Shown here: one piece after another, positions 1 to 8,550 of the stretch
How the letters are laid out: the number at the start of each line of letters is the position of its first letter
Numbering within the stretch: the first letter of the stretch is position 1
NCBI GenBank assembly: GCA_963771735.1
Contig: CAVYUN010000002.1
Span: 124,001-188,000 of the forward strand
Origin: 66-474 sp963771735
GTDB taxonomy: Bacteria > Pseudomonadota > Gammaproteobacteria > Xanthomonadales > Rhodanobacteraceae
DNA: 64,000 bases
Direction: 5' to 3'
Notes under the pieces: model-generated
Databases searched by the model: none
What the model was told of the DNA's origin: nothing
What the model saw: the letters and a program-made list of their open reading frames with translations, nothing else
Program-made: the position numbers and the translations under genes

Positions 1-79
1 GGCAGCCATGTTCGGGATCGCGCAGGCGCGCCATGATCGCGAGCAGCACGGCAACCTTGTCGCGGTGTTCGTCCGTCAC
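1..79 (-). CDS. mazG: MazG nucleoside triphosphate pyrophosphohydrolase, 5' end only
   Basis: Only the first 26 codons are inside the window; the rest lies beyond base 1. The start is a GTG at 79-77 that overlaps the cysQ stop (GTGA), so translation is probably coupled. The visible end, MARLRDPEHGC, matches the conserved N-terminus of MazG, which hydrolyses non-canonical or excess NTPs to NMP and pyrophosphate. The call rests on this short motif and on the position behind cysQ; the catalytic region is not visible. Confidence 0.7.
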   Translation of the reverse strand, partial: MTDEHRDKVAVLLAIMARLRDPEHGC

Positions 80-882
80 CTGCGCAACCCGAGCCTGGCC
101 AGCCAGGCCACCGAACGATCGCCGAGGGCGAGGAATTCCGGATTCAGCAGCGACTCCTTGGCGTTGTAGCGCAGCGGTTCGCCATGCAGATCGACCACCG
201 CGCCGCCGGCCTGCTCGAGCACGCATTGCGCGGCCGCGGTGTCCCATTCCGATGTCGGGCCGAGCCGCAGATACAGGTCGGCGTCGCCGCGCGCGACCAT
301 GCAGAACTTGATCGACGATCCCACCGGAAGCAGCATGTGCTCGCCGAGATTCTGCAGCATCGTGGCCTGGCGTTCGTTGCCGTGCGAGCGGCTGCCTGCG
401 ACAACCGGAACCGCTGCCGCCGCGCGCGTCGCGATCGGCCGCGGCAAGGCGCCCGGCGCAGATTCCAGGAACGCACCTTCGCCCGCGATGCCGTAATACA
501 ACTCGCCCGTCACCGGAACCAGCACGACGCCGAGCACCGGCGCATGGTCCTCGATGAGCGCGATGTTCACGGTGAACTCGCCATTGCGCTTGATGAACTC
601 GCGGGTGCCGTCGAGCGGATCGACCAGCCAGTAACGCTGCCAGCCTCGGCGCACGCTCCAGGCAATGTCCCTGGATTCTTCCGACAGCACCGGAATCTCC
701 GGGGTGAGCTCACGCAGGCCCGCGACGATCGCGCGGTGCGAAGCCATGTCCGCGGCGGTCAACGGCGAATCGTCGGCCTTTTGCTCGACCGCGAAACTGC
801 CGGCATACACCTCCAGGATGGCGGCGCCGGCCTGACGCGCGAGCAGGCAACTTGCGTGCGCGATGCGCTCAAGGGTACTCAT
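76..882 (-). CDS. cysQ: 3'(2'),5'-bisphosphate nucleotidase CysQ
   Basis: 268 residues, inositol-monophosphatase fold. Metal-binding motifs are visible: SEES at about 67-70, DPLDGTREF at 88-96, and EWDTAAA with a following Gly-Gly near 212-231. CysQ removes the 3' phosphate of PAP/PAPS, recycling the inhibitory by-product of sulfate assimilation and sulfotransfer. It lies 114 bp downstream of a PAPS-type sulfotransferase and overlaps mazG by 4 bp. Length and motifs are normal for the family, so the call is firm. Confidence 0.95.
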   Translation of the reverse strand: MSTLERIAHASCLLARQAGAAILEVYAGSFAVEQKADDSPLTAADMASHRAIVAGLRELTPEIPVLSEESRDIAWSVRRGWQRYWLVDPLDGTREFIKRNGEFTVNIALIEDHAPVLGVVLVPVTGELYYGIAGEGAFLESAPGALPRPIATRAAAAVPVVAGSRSHGNERQATMLQNLGEHMLLPVGSSIKFCMVARGDADLYLRLGPTSEWDTAAAQCVLEQAGGAVVDLHGEPLRYNAKESLLNPEFLALGDRSVAWLARLGLRR

Positions 883-996
883 GGATGCAGTTGGCCCCTC
901 TGCTTGGCTTCGGAGAATCGAACCGGAAGGTTAACTGCGGCCGGCACGCGAAGCATCCGGTTCCGGGACGATGGATTTCCTTGGCGTGCCATCTGC

Positions 997-1881
997 TCAC
1001 CGTCGCATCGACATTGAATTCGCCTCGCCGGGCAATGCCCGCAATTGCTGCTGCAATGTCTCGGCCTCGCGCCACAAGCCGGGGTCGACGCAATCCTCGA
1101 TATCAAGTGGCGCGCTGACCAGGCTGGACTTGTAAATATCCCGGAACGGAACGTAGTGGAGCGGAAAGCCCCATTGCTTCGTCAAGGTATCGAATACATC
1201 ACGATCGCGCCGCAACAGCGTTTCGCAATCGACCACGGCGTAGTATTTCCGATCCAGCTTCCGCAGCCGTTTCAGTATCTGCCGATTGTAGAAAATCCAG
1301 ACCCTGAGGAAACGGCTTGCTTCGCGTCGTTTCATGCCGCGCCCGACATTGAACCACAACCAGCGTTGCAGTAAGTTCTTGCCGGCGTACTTGCGGTCCT
1401 TGTGCCTCCTTCGGCGAAGGATCAGCGAGCTCACGGTCACGCGAAAGTCCCTCAACACCACGAGGTAATGCGCGTCGGGGAGCAACTCCGCATACACGTC
1501 CAGGAACAGGCAAGTACGCGGGTCCTTCCAGCCCCATGCCTCCTGGCGCTTGTTGCGCGCTTCGAGCAGTTCGCGCAGCTCTTGCCGCTTGTCTTCCGGG
1601 AGCCTCGGAATCGGTTTGTCCACGAATCCGGTGTAGGACAACCGGTTTTGCTCAAGCCATGCACGATGGAATCCGTACAGCTCCTCGTCCTCGAAATGAC
1701 CCTCGATGTTGCCGACACCCGGTCCCATCAACGTCTCACCCATGTGCAGGCCGCAGGCGTGCAACCACTGGGCCACGACCGAAGTGCCGGAACGATGCAT
1801 GCCCATGATCGCCAGTATTCGACTGTTCACGACACCTATCTGTCTACAGGACCATCGGCCTGACAGGCTGTTCTGAATCAT
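997..1881 (-). CDS. PAPS-dependent sulfotransferase family protein
   Basis: 294 residues. The 5'-phosphosulfate loop GMHRSGT is at 27-33, WGWKDPR at 116-122, and a 3'-phosphate-binding segment VLRDFRVTVSS at about 142-152. The ATG at 1881 overlaps the nudE stop as ATGA, which favours this start, although a GTG or ATG a few codons before the P-loop would also work. The family moves sulfate from PAPS to a hydroxyl or amine on a carbohydrate, lipid or small molecule; the acceptor cannot be read from sequence. There is no signal peptide, so it is probably cytoplasmic. Its place between nudE and cysQ suggests that the PAP it makes is cleared by CysQ. Confidence 0.85.
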   Translation of the reverse strand: MIQNSLSGRWSCRQIGVVNSRILAIMGMHRSGTSVVAQWLHACGLHMGETLMGPGVGNIEGHFEDEELYGFHRAWLEQNRLSYTGFVDKPIPRLPEDKRQELRELLEARNKRQEAWGWKDPRTCLFLDVYAELLPDAHYLVVLRDFRVTVSSLILRRRRHKDRKYAGKNLLQRWLWFNVGRGMKRREASRFLRVWIFYNRQILKRLRKLDRKYYAVVDCETLLRRDRDVFDTLTKQWGFPLHYVPFRDIYKSSLVSAPLDIEDCVDPGLWREAETLQQQLRALPGEANSMSMRR

Positions 1882-2438
1882 TGCGCCGGCCGAAACCGGC
1901 CGGCCAGATAATCGCGTGCGATGTACAGCGCTGCGATCGAACGTCCTTCCGACACGTCGTCGCGTTCCAGCAACGCCGGCAGTTCGGACAGTTTCCAGGG
2001 CACCACGTCGAGTCCTTCCGGCTCGTCGCCGGGCAAGCGTTGCGGATACAAGTCCTCGGCCAGGATGACCTGGGCCTTGTGGGTCATGTAGGCCGGCAGC
2101 AGCGACAGCGTGATCAGCGGCGTCAGCTTGCGTGCGCCGAAGCCCGCCTCCTCCTGCAATTCGCGGTTGGCGGCTTCCAGCGCGGTTTCGCCCGGATCGA
2201 TGCGACCCTTGGGCACGCCCAGCTCGTAACGGTCGAGGCCGACGCAGTACTCGCGAACCAGCAGCACCGTGTCGTGGTCCTGCATGGCGACAATGAACAC
2301 GGCACCGCGCCCGGACGCCGTCAGGCGTTCGAAGGTGCGACGCGCGCCGTTGGAAAACTCGAGATCGATTTCCTCGACATGCAGGAAGCGGCTGTCGCGT
2401 GCAACGCGACAGGCCAGTATCTCGGGCCGTGTACGCAT
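1878..2438 (-). CDS. nudE: ADP compounds hydrolase NudE
   Basis: 186 residues, the same length as E. coli NudE. A complete Nudix box is at 78-100 (G-x5-E-x7-RELQEEAGF), preceded by YELGVPKG, typical of the ADP-ribose/Ap3A/NADH branch. It hydrolyses nucleoside diphosphates linked to another group, giving AMP plus the other half. The start at 2438 was chosen because the conserved N-terminus begins there. The stop overlaps the sulfotransferase start by 4 bp, and the proline-rich membrane protein ends 47 bp upstream, so all are probably co-transcribed. Confidence 0.9.
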   Translation of the reverse strand: MRTRPEILACRVARDSRFLHVEEIDLEFSNGARRTFERLTASGRGAVFIVAMQDHDTVLLVREYCVGLDRYELGVPKGRIDPGETALEAANRELQEEAGFGARKLTPLITLSLLPAYMTHKAQVILAEDLYPQRLPGDEPEGLDVVPWKLSELPALLERDDVSEGRSIAALYIARDYLAGRFRPAQ

Positions 2439-2485
2439 CAGCCGATTGTAGCCGCACGTGCGTGACGGTTCCCGGTCACCGCGGT

Positions 2486-3397
2486 TCACCGTGAGCTGGA
2501 AGGTGCCGGTTGCGCGCTCGACGCCGATTTCGGCACCGGCACCTTTTTGCCCGTGAGCGTCTCGGGCGGCGGCATCGACAAGCGGATGTCGTCCTCGTTG
2601 CTGGCCGGCGGCTGCGGTGCATCGCCCGCGCAACCCGCCAACAGGATGAGCGGCGATATCGCGCAGTGAATCTTGATGCCGCCGGGCAGGTGGATGGTTT
2701 TTTTCAGCGTGGTCTTGTCCACTGCCTTGTCGAACGCACGCCCGATCGTCTTTGCGCCCAGGCTTTCCTTGTCTGGCGCCCAATCCTTGTTGAAGCGGGT
2801 TGGTTTGTAGGGAATCGGCGACTTGCCGCTGTAGATCTGCGAGCTTTGTATCGCCGGTGCGCTGTAGGCCGGTGCCGGCGTCGCCTGCCCGGACCCGGGC
2901 GGCAATCGGATCTGGCCATTCGATCGGTACAACTCCAGACGCGGTTCCTTCGTGCCTTCCAGCGTGGCGCTGATCGCGCCCTTGGCAGGCGGTTCGTAGG
3001 GCACGCGCCGTGGTGGCGGTTGTCCGGGCAACGGCGGCGGTTCGACCAACGGCGGCGCTGGCGGCAGATTCGAGACGGGCTCGATCAGGTTGACCGCGAT
3101 CACGCCGCCTTCCTCGTGGTGATACGGCGACGGGCCCAGGACCAGCCATGCCAGCCACACCAGCACCGCGTGCGCCAGCAACACGATCGCGAGCAACACC
3201 CAGAGACTGCGACGTTCGCGTGGCGGCGTAACGCGCTGGGTGAGCCGCACGTAAGGCAGGCTGGAAAGTTCGGCCGCGACATCGCGTTCAACCCCGTGAT
3301 CCGGCGGTTGCGCCTGCACTTCGGTTTCCAGTCCATCTTTGCGGGGCATGCGGCCAGCCGGTTTGCGCGCAGCGAAGAAGTGTAGGCGATACGCCAT
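2486..3397 (-). CDS. proline-rich single-pass membrane protein, function unknown
   Basis: 303 residues from ATG 3397; an alternative ATG at 3349 gives 287, and neither has a good Shine-Dalgarno. A short charged N-terminus is followed by one hydrophobic segment, LWVLLAIVLLAHAVLVWLAW, at about 67-86. Then comes a long periplasm-facing part rich in Pro (PPAPPLVEPPPLPGQPPP) and a C-terminal Pro/Ser tail. The layout recalls TonB-like or other proline-linker inner-membrane proteins, but no TonB C-terminal domain is recognisable. It is divergent from the EF-G-like gene and upstream of nudE. I do not recognise its function. Confidence 0.6.
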   Translation of the reverse strand: MAYRLHFFAARKPAGRMPRKDGLETEVQAQPPDHGVERDVAAELSSLPYVRLTQRVTPPRERRSLWVLLAIVLLAHAVLVWLAWLVLGPSPYHHEEGGVIAVNLIEPVSNLPPAPPLVEPPPLPGQPPPRRVPYEPPAKGAISATLEGTKEPRLELYRSNGQIRLPPGSGQATPAPAYSAPAIQSSQIYSGKSPIPYKPTRFNKDWAPDKESLGAKTIGRAFDKAVDKTTLKKTIHLPGGIKIHCAISPLILLAGCAGDAPQPPASNEDDIRLSMPPPETLTGKKVPVPKSASSAQPAPSSSR

Positions 3398-3528
3398 GAA
3401 CCCCGTTCGCAATGACGTCGGGCGGGGATTCAGACCCTCTTGCGCGCCCTGGGTTCCGCGGCGCTTGACCGCGCGCGGGTTTGGGAGCAAGGTCTTGAGT
3501 CCGTCGCCATCGGCAAAGCGAGGTAAGC

Positions 3529-5580
3529 ATGGGTGCCTACACCACATCGGACATCCGCAACGTGGCCCTGGCAGGCCATGCCAGCGCGGGCAAAACCACC
3601 CTGTTCGAAGCCCTGCTGCAATCCGGTGGCGCGATCCAGACGGCGGGCTCGATCGAACGCGGCAACACGGTGTCCGACTACGACGATCAGGAAAAGGAAC
3701 GCCAGCATTCGATCCATGCGGCGATCGCAGCAGTGGATGCTGCGGGTTGCCACATCAATTTGATCGACACTGCGGGCTCTGCCGATTTCCGCGGCGAGAC
3801 GCTGGCCGCACTGACCGCGGTCGAAACCTGTGCAGTGGTGGTCAACGCAACCAACGGCATCGAACACGGCACCCGCCGGCTGATGCACTACGCGAAAGAG
3901 CGGCGCCTGGCGCGCATGCTGGTGGTCAACCGCATCGACATGGAGGACGTGGATTGCGCCGCCCTCGTCGAGGGACTGCGCGACGAGTTCGGCCCGGAAT
4001 GCCTGCCGGTCAACCTGCCCGCGGAAAACGGCACAAAGGTGGTGGACTGCTTTTTCTCGCACGAGGGTGCCAGCGACATCGGACCCGTGGCCGACGCGCA
4101 CCAGCGCATCATCGACCAGGTGGTCGAGATCAATGAACGACTCATGGGTCGCTACCTGGAGGACGGCGAGGAAAAACTCTCGAGCGCGGACCTGCACGAC
4201 GCCTTCGAACAGTGCCTGCGCGAAGGGCATTTGGTGCCGATCTGCTTCACCTCCGCGCGCACCGGCACGGGTGTCGCCGAGTGGCTTGCCATCGCGCAGA
4301 AGCTCCTGCCGCATCCCGGCGAGGCCAACCCGCCGCCGTTCGTCAAAGGCTCCGGCGCCGACGCGCGGCCGATCGAGGCGAAGCCCGATCCCGACGCGCA
4401 CGTGATCGCCGACGTTTTCAAGATCATCAACGATCCGTTCGTGGGCAAGCTCAGCGTGTTCCGGGTCTGGCAGGGTACGGTGAAGAAGGATTCGCAGCTG
4501 TTCATCGACGACGGCAAGAAGCCGTTCAAGGTCGGCCACCTGCTGAGGCTGCAGGGCAAGGATCACGTCGAGATCGCGCAAGCGATACCGGGCGACATCG
4601 CCGGCGTCGCCAAGATCGATGACATCCACTTCGACGCGGTACTGCACGACTCCCACGACGAGGACACGATCCACCTGCGGCCGCTGGAATATCCGCTGTC
4701 GATGTTCGGCCTCGCGGTGGAACCGAAACACAAGGGCCAGGACCAGAAGCTCGCGACCGCGCTGGCGAAACTTGCCGAGGAGGATCCCTGCCTGTCCGTC
4801 GAACACAACAAGGAATTGAACGAAACCGTGGTGCGCGGCCTGTCCGACTTGCACCTGAAACTCACGCTGGCGCGCATGCACGACAAGTACGGCGTCGAGG
4901 TCGTCACCCACCCGCCGCGGATCGCGTACCGCGAAACCGTCGGCGCCAGGGCCGAAGGCCATCATCGCCACAAGAAGCAGACCGGCGGCGCGGGCCAGTT
5001 CGGTGAGGTGTTTCTGCGCGTCGAACCCCTGCCGCGCGGCGCGGGCTTCGAATTCAGCGACGAGAGCAAGGGCGGCGTGATTCCCAACCAGTTCATCCCG
5101 GCGATTGAAAAAGGCGTGCGTCAGGTGCTGGAGCACGGCGCGATCGCCGGCTATCCGATGCAGGACGTGCGCGTCGTGGTCTACGACGGCAAGTACCACC
5201 CGGTCGATTCCAAGGAAGTCGCATTCGTGGCGGCCGGCAAGAAGGCCTTCCTCGACGCGGTGTCGAAGGCCAGGCCGATCGTGCTGGAACCCATCGTCAA
5301 CCTCGACGTCAACGTTCCCGAGCAATACATGGGCGACGTCACCGGCGGCCTGGCCACGAAACGCGCGCGCATCCACGGCACCGACGCATTGCGCGGCGGC
5401 ATGCTGGTAATCAAGGCACAGGCGCCGCTGGCCGAAGTGGTCGATTACCAGACCGAGTTGCGTTCGCTCACCGGCGGCGAGGGCCGCTTCGCCATGGAAC
5501 TGTCGCACTACGATCCTGTGCCGGCGCAGATCCAGAAGCAACTCGGCGATTCGTACAGGCCGAGGCCCGACGAGGATTGA
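3529..5580 (+). CDS. elongation factor G-like GTPase (EF-G II type)
   Basis: 683 residues with the full EF-G domain order: G domain, domain II, and domains III-V ending in the elongation-factor C-terminal fold. The P-loop is GHASAGKT at 16-23. The G3 motif reads DTAGSADF at 80-87 where canonical EF-G has DTPGH, and G4 is NRID at 134-137. This places it with the EF-G-like paralogues of proteobacteria rather than the str-operon FusA; no rpsL/rpsG/tuf genes are nearby. The start follows a GAGGT Shine-Dalgarno. Its role in translocation, recycling or stress is unknown. Confidence 0.85.
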   Translation: MGAYTTSDIRNVALAGHASAGKTTLFEALLQSGGAIQTAGSIERGNTVSDYDDQEKERQHSIHAAIAAVDAAGCHINLIDTAGSADFRGETLAALTAVETCAVVVNATNGIEHGTRRLMHYAKERRLARMLVVNRIDMEDVDCAALVEGLRDEFGPECLPVNLPAENGTKVVDCFFSHEGASDIGPVADAHQRIIDQVVEINERLMGRYLEDGEEKLSSADLHDAFEQCLREGHLVPICFTSARTGTGVAEWLAIAQKLLPHPGEANPPPFVKGSGADARPIEAKPDPDAHVIADVFKIINDPFVGKLSVFRVWQGTVKKDSQLFIDDGKKPFKVGHLLRLQGKDHVEIAQAIPGDIAGVAKIDDIHFDAVLHDSHDEDTIHLRPLEYPLSMFGLAVEPKHKGQDQKLATALAKLAEEDPCLSVEHNKELNETVVRGLSDLHLKLTLARMHDKYGVEVVTHPPRIAYRETVGARAEGHHRHKKQTGGAGQFGEVFLRVEPLPRGAGFEFSDESKGGVIPNQFIPAIEKGVRQVLEHGAIAGYPMQDVRVVVYDGKYHPVDSKEVAFVAAGKKAFLDAVSKARPIVLEPIVNLDVNVPEQYMGDVTGGLATKRARIHGTDALRGGMLVIKAQAPLAEVVDYQTELRSLTGGEGRFAMELSHYDPVPAQIQKQLGDSYRPRPDED

Positions 5581-5619
5581 TTTCCGAAGCAGCTGTCAAA
5601 CCACGTGGAGGGACGTGTC

Positions 5620-6177
5620 ATGCTGACCGCACTCTGGTTGCCGATCCTGCTGTCCGCGGTGTTCGTGTTCGTCGCGAGCGCCCTGATCAACATGTTGCTG
5701 AAGTTCTGGCACGCACCGGATTACCGCAAGTTCTCGAACGAAGACGAAATCCGCGCTGCGATCCGCAACGGCAACCCGGCAACGCCGGGCCAGTACGCGT
5801 TGCCCTACTGCACGCCGGAAGCGATGAAGGAACCGGCAATGCAGGAAAAGCTCAGGCAGGGTCCGGTGGGAATGGTGTACCTGCGACAACCGGGTGCCAT
5901 GAACATGGGTGCATCGCTGTTGCAATGGTTTTTGTTCTGCCTGCTGGTGTCGCTGGTTTGCGCGTTCATCGCAATCGCGTTGCCGGTCGGAACCGGTCGC
6001 CACCTCGTGTTCCATACCGTCGCATTGGCCGCGTTGATGGGCTACGCGTTCGGCTGTCTCACCGACGGAATCTGGCGGGTGTTTCCGTGGAAGGCCGCGT
6101 TCAAATACATGGTCGACGGGTTGGTGTACGCGACCATCACCGGGCTCACCTTCATGTGGCTGTGGCCGGCGGGATGA
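5620..6177 (+). CDS. polytopic membrane protein of unknown function
   Basis: 185 residues. ATG 5620 is preceded by GGAGG at 5607-5611 with 8-bp spacing, which is why it is preferred over an upstream in-frame GTG at 5605. Four hydrophobic segments are visible: residues 5-25, one starting ASLLQWFLFCLLVSLVCAFI, one starting HLVFHTVALAALMGYAF, and a C-terminal one ending MWLWP. A soluble loop between the first two carries several Pro and Lys residues. It follows the EF-G-like gene by 39 bp. No family was recognised. Confidence 0.7.
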   Translation: MLTALWLPILLSAVFVFVASALINMLLKFWHAPDYRKFSNEDEIRAAIRNGNPATPGQYALPYCTPEAMKEPAMQEKLRQGPVGMVYLRQPGAMNMGASLLQWFLFCLLVSLVCAFIAIALPVGTGRHLVFHTVALAALMGYAFGCLTDGIWRVFPWKAAFKYMVDGLVYATITGLTFMWLWPAG

Positions 6178-6252
6178 TCCGGGCACCGGCGACGTGCTCG
6201 TCGCGCCATGCACGAGCGGACGCAACAACACGGTCCGCTCGATGCTTCGGTG

Positions 6253-6714
6253 TCAGCGCTTGGGCTTGAGGATGGTGCCGGTGCAGCGCTTTGCTCCGCA
6301 ACGGCACGCCCACAGCTTCTTCATCCTCGGCGTGTGCGGCACGTCCAACACGATGCCGTAGTCGTAGGTCAGCTCCTCGCCGGCCTTGATCGCGCGCCGG
6401 CTCTCGATCATGACCTTGTCCTTGCGCGCGCCGTCCACTTCCTCGATGTAGGCGCGGCAGTTTGGCACACAGGAATGATTGATCCAGCGCGCGCTGTTGC
6501 CTTCCTGGTTGGCATCGACGATGTACTCGTCGTTGAGCGTGAACAGAAAGGTATGGCCGGTGTCTGCGCCGTCGTCGTATAGACGATCGGCTTCGGCGTG
6601 GGTGATCACGCGGCCCTTGTACTGGATCAGCACGGTGCGGGCAGGAATATCGACGGCGGCATACACGCCGTTGCCGTGGATGGGCGAGCGGCGAACGATC
6701 AGGCGACGGGTCAT
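6253..6714 (-). CDS. SET-domain protein-lysine N-methyltransferase
   Basis: 153 residues, essentially a bare SET domain. Motifs in order: GNGVYA at 14-19 (SAM binding), WINHSCVPNC at 77-86 (pseudoknot core), GEELTYDYG at 112-120 (catalytic Tyr region), and a post-SET zinc cluster CRCGAKRC at 137-144. Bacterial homologues are short stand-alone enzymes, and their protein substrates are mostly unknown. It has no pre-SET region, signal peptide or chromatin-associated domain. The gene is isolated on the minus strand, divergent from the YeaO-like gene. Confidence 0.9.
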   Translation of the reverse strand: MTRRLIVRRSPIHGNGVYAAVDIPARTVLIQYKGRVITHAEADRLYDDGADTGHTFLFTLNDEYIVDANQEGNSARWINHSCVPNCRAYIEEVDGARKDKVMIESRRAIKAGEELTYDYGIVLDVPHTPRMKKLWACRCGAKRCTGTILKPKR

Positions 6715-6781
6715 GACGAATCTTTCGCGGACAAACGCGTATGATGCCTTGCCATGCAGCCCTCACACAATGGAGGTTGCG

Positions 6782-7153
6782 ATGGTGCTCAAGATCAAAC
6801 GCGTGACCGAACCGTTGACCAAGACCGATGGAGCGCGCGTTCTCGTCGACCGCCTGTGGCCGCGTGGGCAGTCGAAAGCCGAGCTGCAACTGACCGCGTG
6901 GCTGCGCGACATCGCGCCCAGCTCCGCGCTACGCGAGTGGTTCGGGCATGATCCAAAAAAGTGGGAAGCGTTCCGCAATCGCTATCGCTCCGAGCTGGAC
7001 GCCAATTCCACTGCCGTGAAGCAGTTGCGGGCGTTGCTGAAGCAATACCCCAAGGCGACGCTGTTGTTCGCGGCGCGCGACGAGGAACACAACAATGCCG
7101 CGGTGCTGGCCGAATACTTGCGCGAAGGAAGTCGGAGACATGCCGCACCCTGA
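6782..7153 (+). CDS. DUF488 / YeaO-family protein
   Basis: 123 residues. The family signature RVLVDRLWPRGQSK is near the N-terminus, followed by REWFGHDPKKW and a C-terminal LLFAARDEEHNNA segment. The start is set by GGAGG at 6772-6776, five bases before the ATG. YeaO-type proteins are small, soluble and of uncertain function; no catalytic role is assigned here. It overlaps the next gene by 14 bp, implying coupled translation. Confidence 0.85.
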   Translation: MVLKIKRVTEPLTKTDGARVLVDRLWPRGQSKAELQLTAWLRDIAPSSALREWFGHDPKKWEAFRNRYRSELDANSTAVKQLRALLKQYPKATLLFAARDEEHNNAAVLAEYLREGSRRHAAP

Positions 7154-7697
7154 TGCATTCATGCGAAGAGCGCTGTTATCGGTGTGCCTGGCGCTGGTGC
7201 CGGCCGTGGCGACGGCCGCGCAAAGCTTCACGCTCGACAGCCCGACGCTGCATGCCGGGGCGGCGATGCCGCTGGCCAACGTTTACGGCAAATGCGGCGG
7301 CGGCGATCAGTCACCGCCGCTGCGCTGGCATGATCCCCCGCCCGGGACGAAAAGCTATGCCGTCACCATGTACGATCCGGACGCCTCGGGCGGCTTCTGG
7401 CACTGGGTCGCGTTCGACATCTCGGTCGGTGCGCACGGACTCAACACCGGCGCGGGCACGCCGCACAGCGGCAACGCGCCCGGCGACACCGAGCAACTCC
7501 GCAACGACTTCGGCAACGAGGGTTATTCGGGGCCGTGCCCGCCACCCGGCCCACCGCACCATTACGTCATCACGGTGTATGCGCTGGACGTGCCGGAACT
7601 CGGCATCGTCGCGCACTTCGATCGCAATGCCGCGCTGGCAGCCATCCGCAAGCATGCGCTGGCGAAAGCCACGCTCACGACAACCTGGGGCCACTGA
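7140..7697 (+). CDS. secreted YbhB/YbcL-type phosphatidylethanolamine-binding protein
   Basis: 185 residues with a Sec signal peptide (RRALLSVCLALVPAVATA, cleavage near AQS). The mature part is a PEBP fold: the DPDASGGFWHWVAFDI ligand-pocket motif and GPCPPPGPPHHYVITVYAL are both conserved. Bacterial members are periplasmic and bind small anionic ligands, with unclear physiology. The start overlaps the YeaO-like gene by 14 bp and has a GGAG just upstream; an internal Met at 7161 is an alternative start. Confidence 0.9.
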   Translation: MPHPDAFMRRALLSVCLALVPAVATAAQSFTLDSPTLHAGAAMPLANVYGKCGGGDQSPPLRWHDPPPGTKSYAVTMYDPDASGGFWHWVAFDISVGAHGLNTGAGTPHSGNAPGDTEQLRNDFGNEGYSGPCPPPGPPHHYVITVYALDVPELGIVAHFDRNAALAAIRKHALAKATLTTTWGH

Positions 7698-7711
7698 CAC
7701 CGCGCGGCGAT

Positions 7712-7721
7712 ACGATATCGT
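7712..7721. promoter_or_regulatory. 10-bp palindrome upstream of modA, possible operator
   Basis: ACGATATCGT is a perfect inverted repeat 50 bp before the modA start, in the only gap upstream of the mod genes. It could be an operator for a molybdate regulator. It does not clearly match the longer E. coli ModE site, so this is only positional inference. Confidence 0.25.
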
Positions 7722-7770
7722 CGATCGTCACGGCTAGAATCGTCGTCGTGAAATCCCGGACATCTCGACG

Positions 7771-8548
7771 ATGAAACGCATCCGGCTGTTGGCTACCTGC
7801 CTGTTCGCCGTCATCGCTGCGATGACGTCCGTCGCCGCGAGCGCCGCGGCACCGACGATTTTCGCCGCGGCCAGCCTGAAGCCCGCGCTCGACCAGATGG
7901 CGCACGACGGCATGCTGGGCGCATCCGGCGCCACGACTGGTCTATGCCGCTTCCTCCGCACTGGCGCGACAGATCGAGAACGGTGCCCCGGCCGACCTCT
8001 ACATTTCCGCCGACGAACGCTGGATGGACGATGCGGCCACACACCATGCGATCGTCGTCGCTACGCGCCGCGACCTGCTGGGTAATGCGCTGGTGCTGAT
8101 CGCGCCGGCGGATTCGGGTGCGACGGCCGACCTCGCACATGGCGCGGCGCCCTTGTTGCGGGCACTGGGCGGCGACGGCCGCCTCGCGATCGCCCTGCCC
8201 GACTCGGTACCGGCGGGCATTTACGCCAGACAATCCCTCGCCCGGCTCGGTATGTGGCAGGCATTGGCGCCACGCACCGCTAGCGGCCGCGACGTGCGCG
8301 CAGCCTTGAATCTGGTGGTGCTGGGGCAATGCCCGCTCGGCATCGTGTACCGCTCCGATGCCGTGTCGGAACCGCGCGTCAAGGTTCTGGCGACGTTCCC
8401 CGCGGACAGCCACAAGCCGATCGTGTACCCCGTTGCCATCGTCAAAGGCCACGACAACCCCGGCTCACGCGCCATGCTCGCCGCATTGCAATCGCCACGC
8501 GCGCGCAGAATATTCGCGCACTGGGGTTTCACGGTACTGGCGCACTGA
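7771..8548 (+). pseudogene. modA: molybdate-binding protein ModA, frameshifted
   Basis: Reading starts at 7771 with a signal peptide (ending SVAASAAA) and TIFAAASLKPALDQM. After about base 7920 the family sequence continues one base out of phase as PAPRLVYAASSALARQIE, then ISADERWMDDAA and LLGNALVLIAP. Removing one base near 7921 joins the two parts into 258 residues, the usual ModA length. ModA captures molybdate/tungstate in the periplasm for ModBC. The downstream modB and modC frames are intact, so the lesion is either recent or a sequencing error. Confidence 0.85.
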
Positions 8549-8550
8549 GG

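Noticed and set aside
3430..5541. 703-codon frame antisense to the EF-G-like gene
   Set aside because: Composition artefact of GC-rich coding DNA: no family features, no start site, and the sense strand encodes a full EF-G-like protein.
7698..7770. Canonical ModE operator
   Set aside because: Only a 10-bp palindrome is present; it does not match the full E. coli ModE site.
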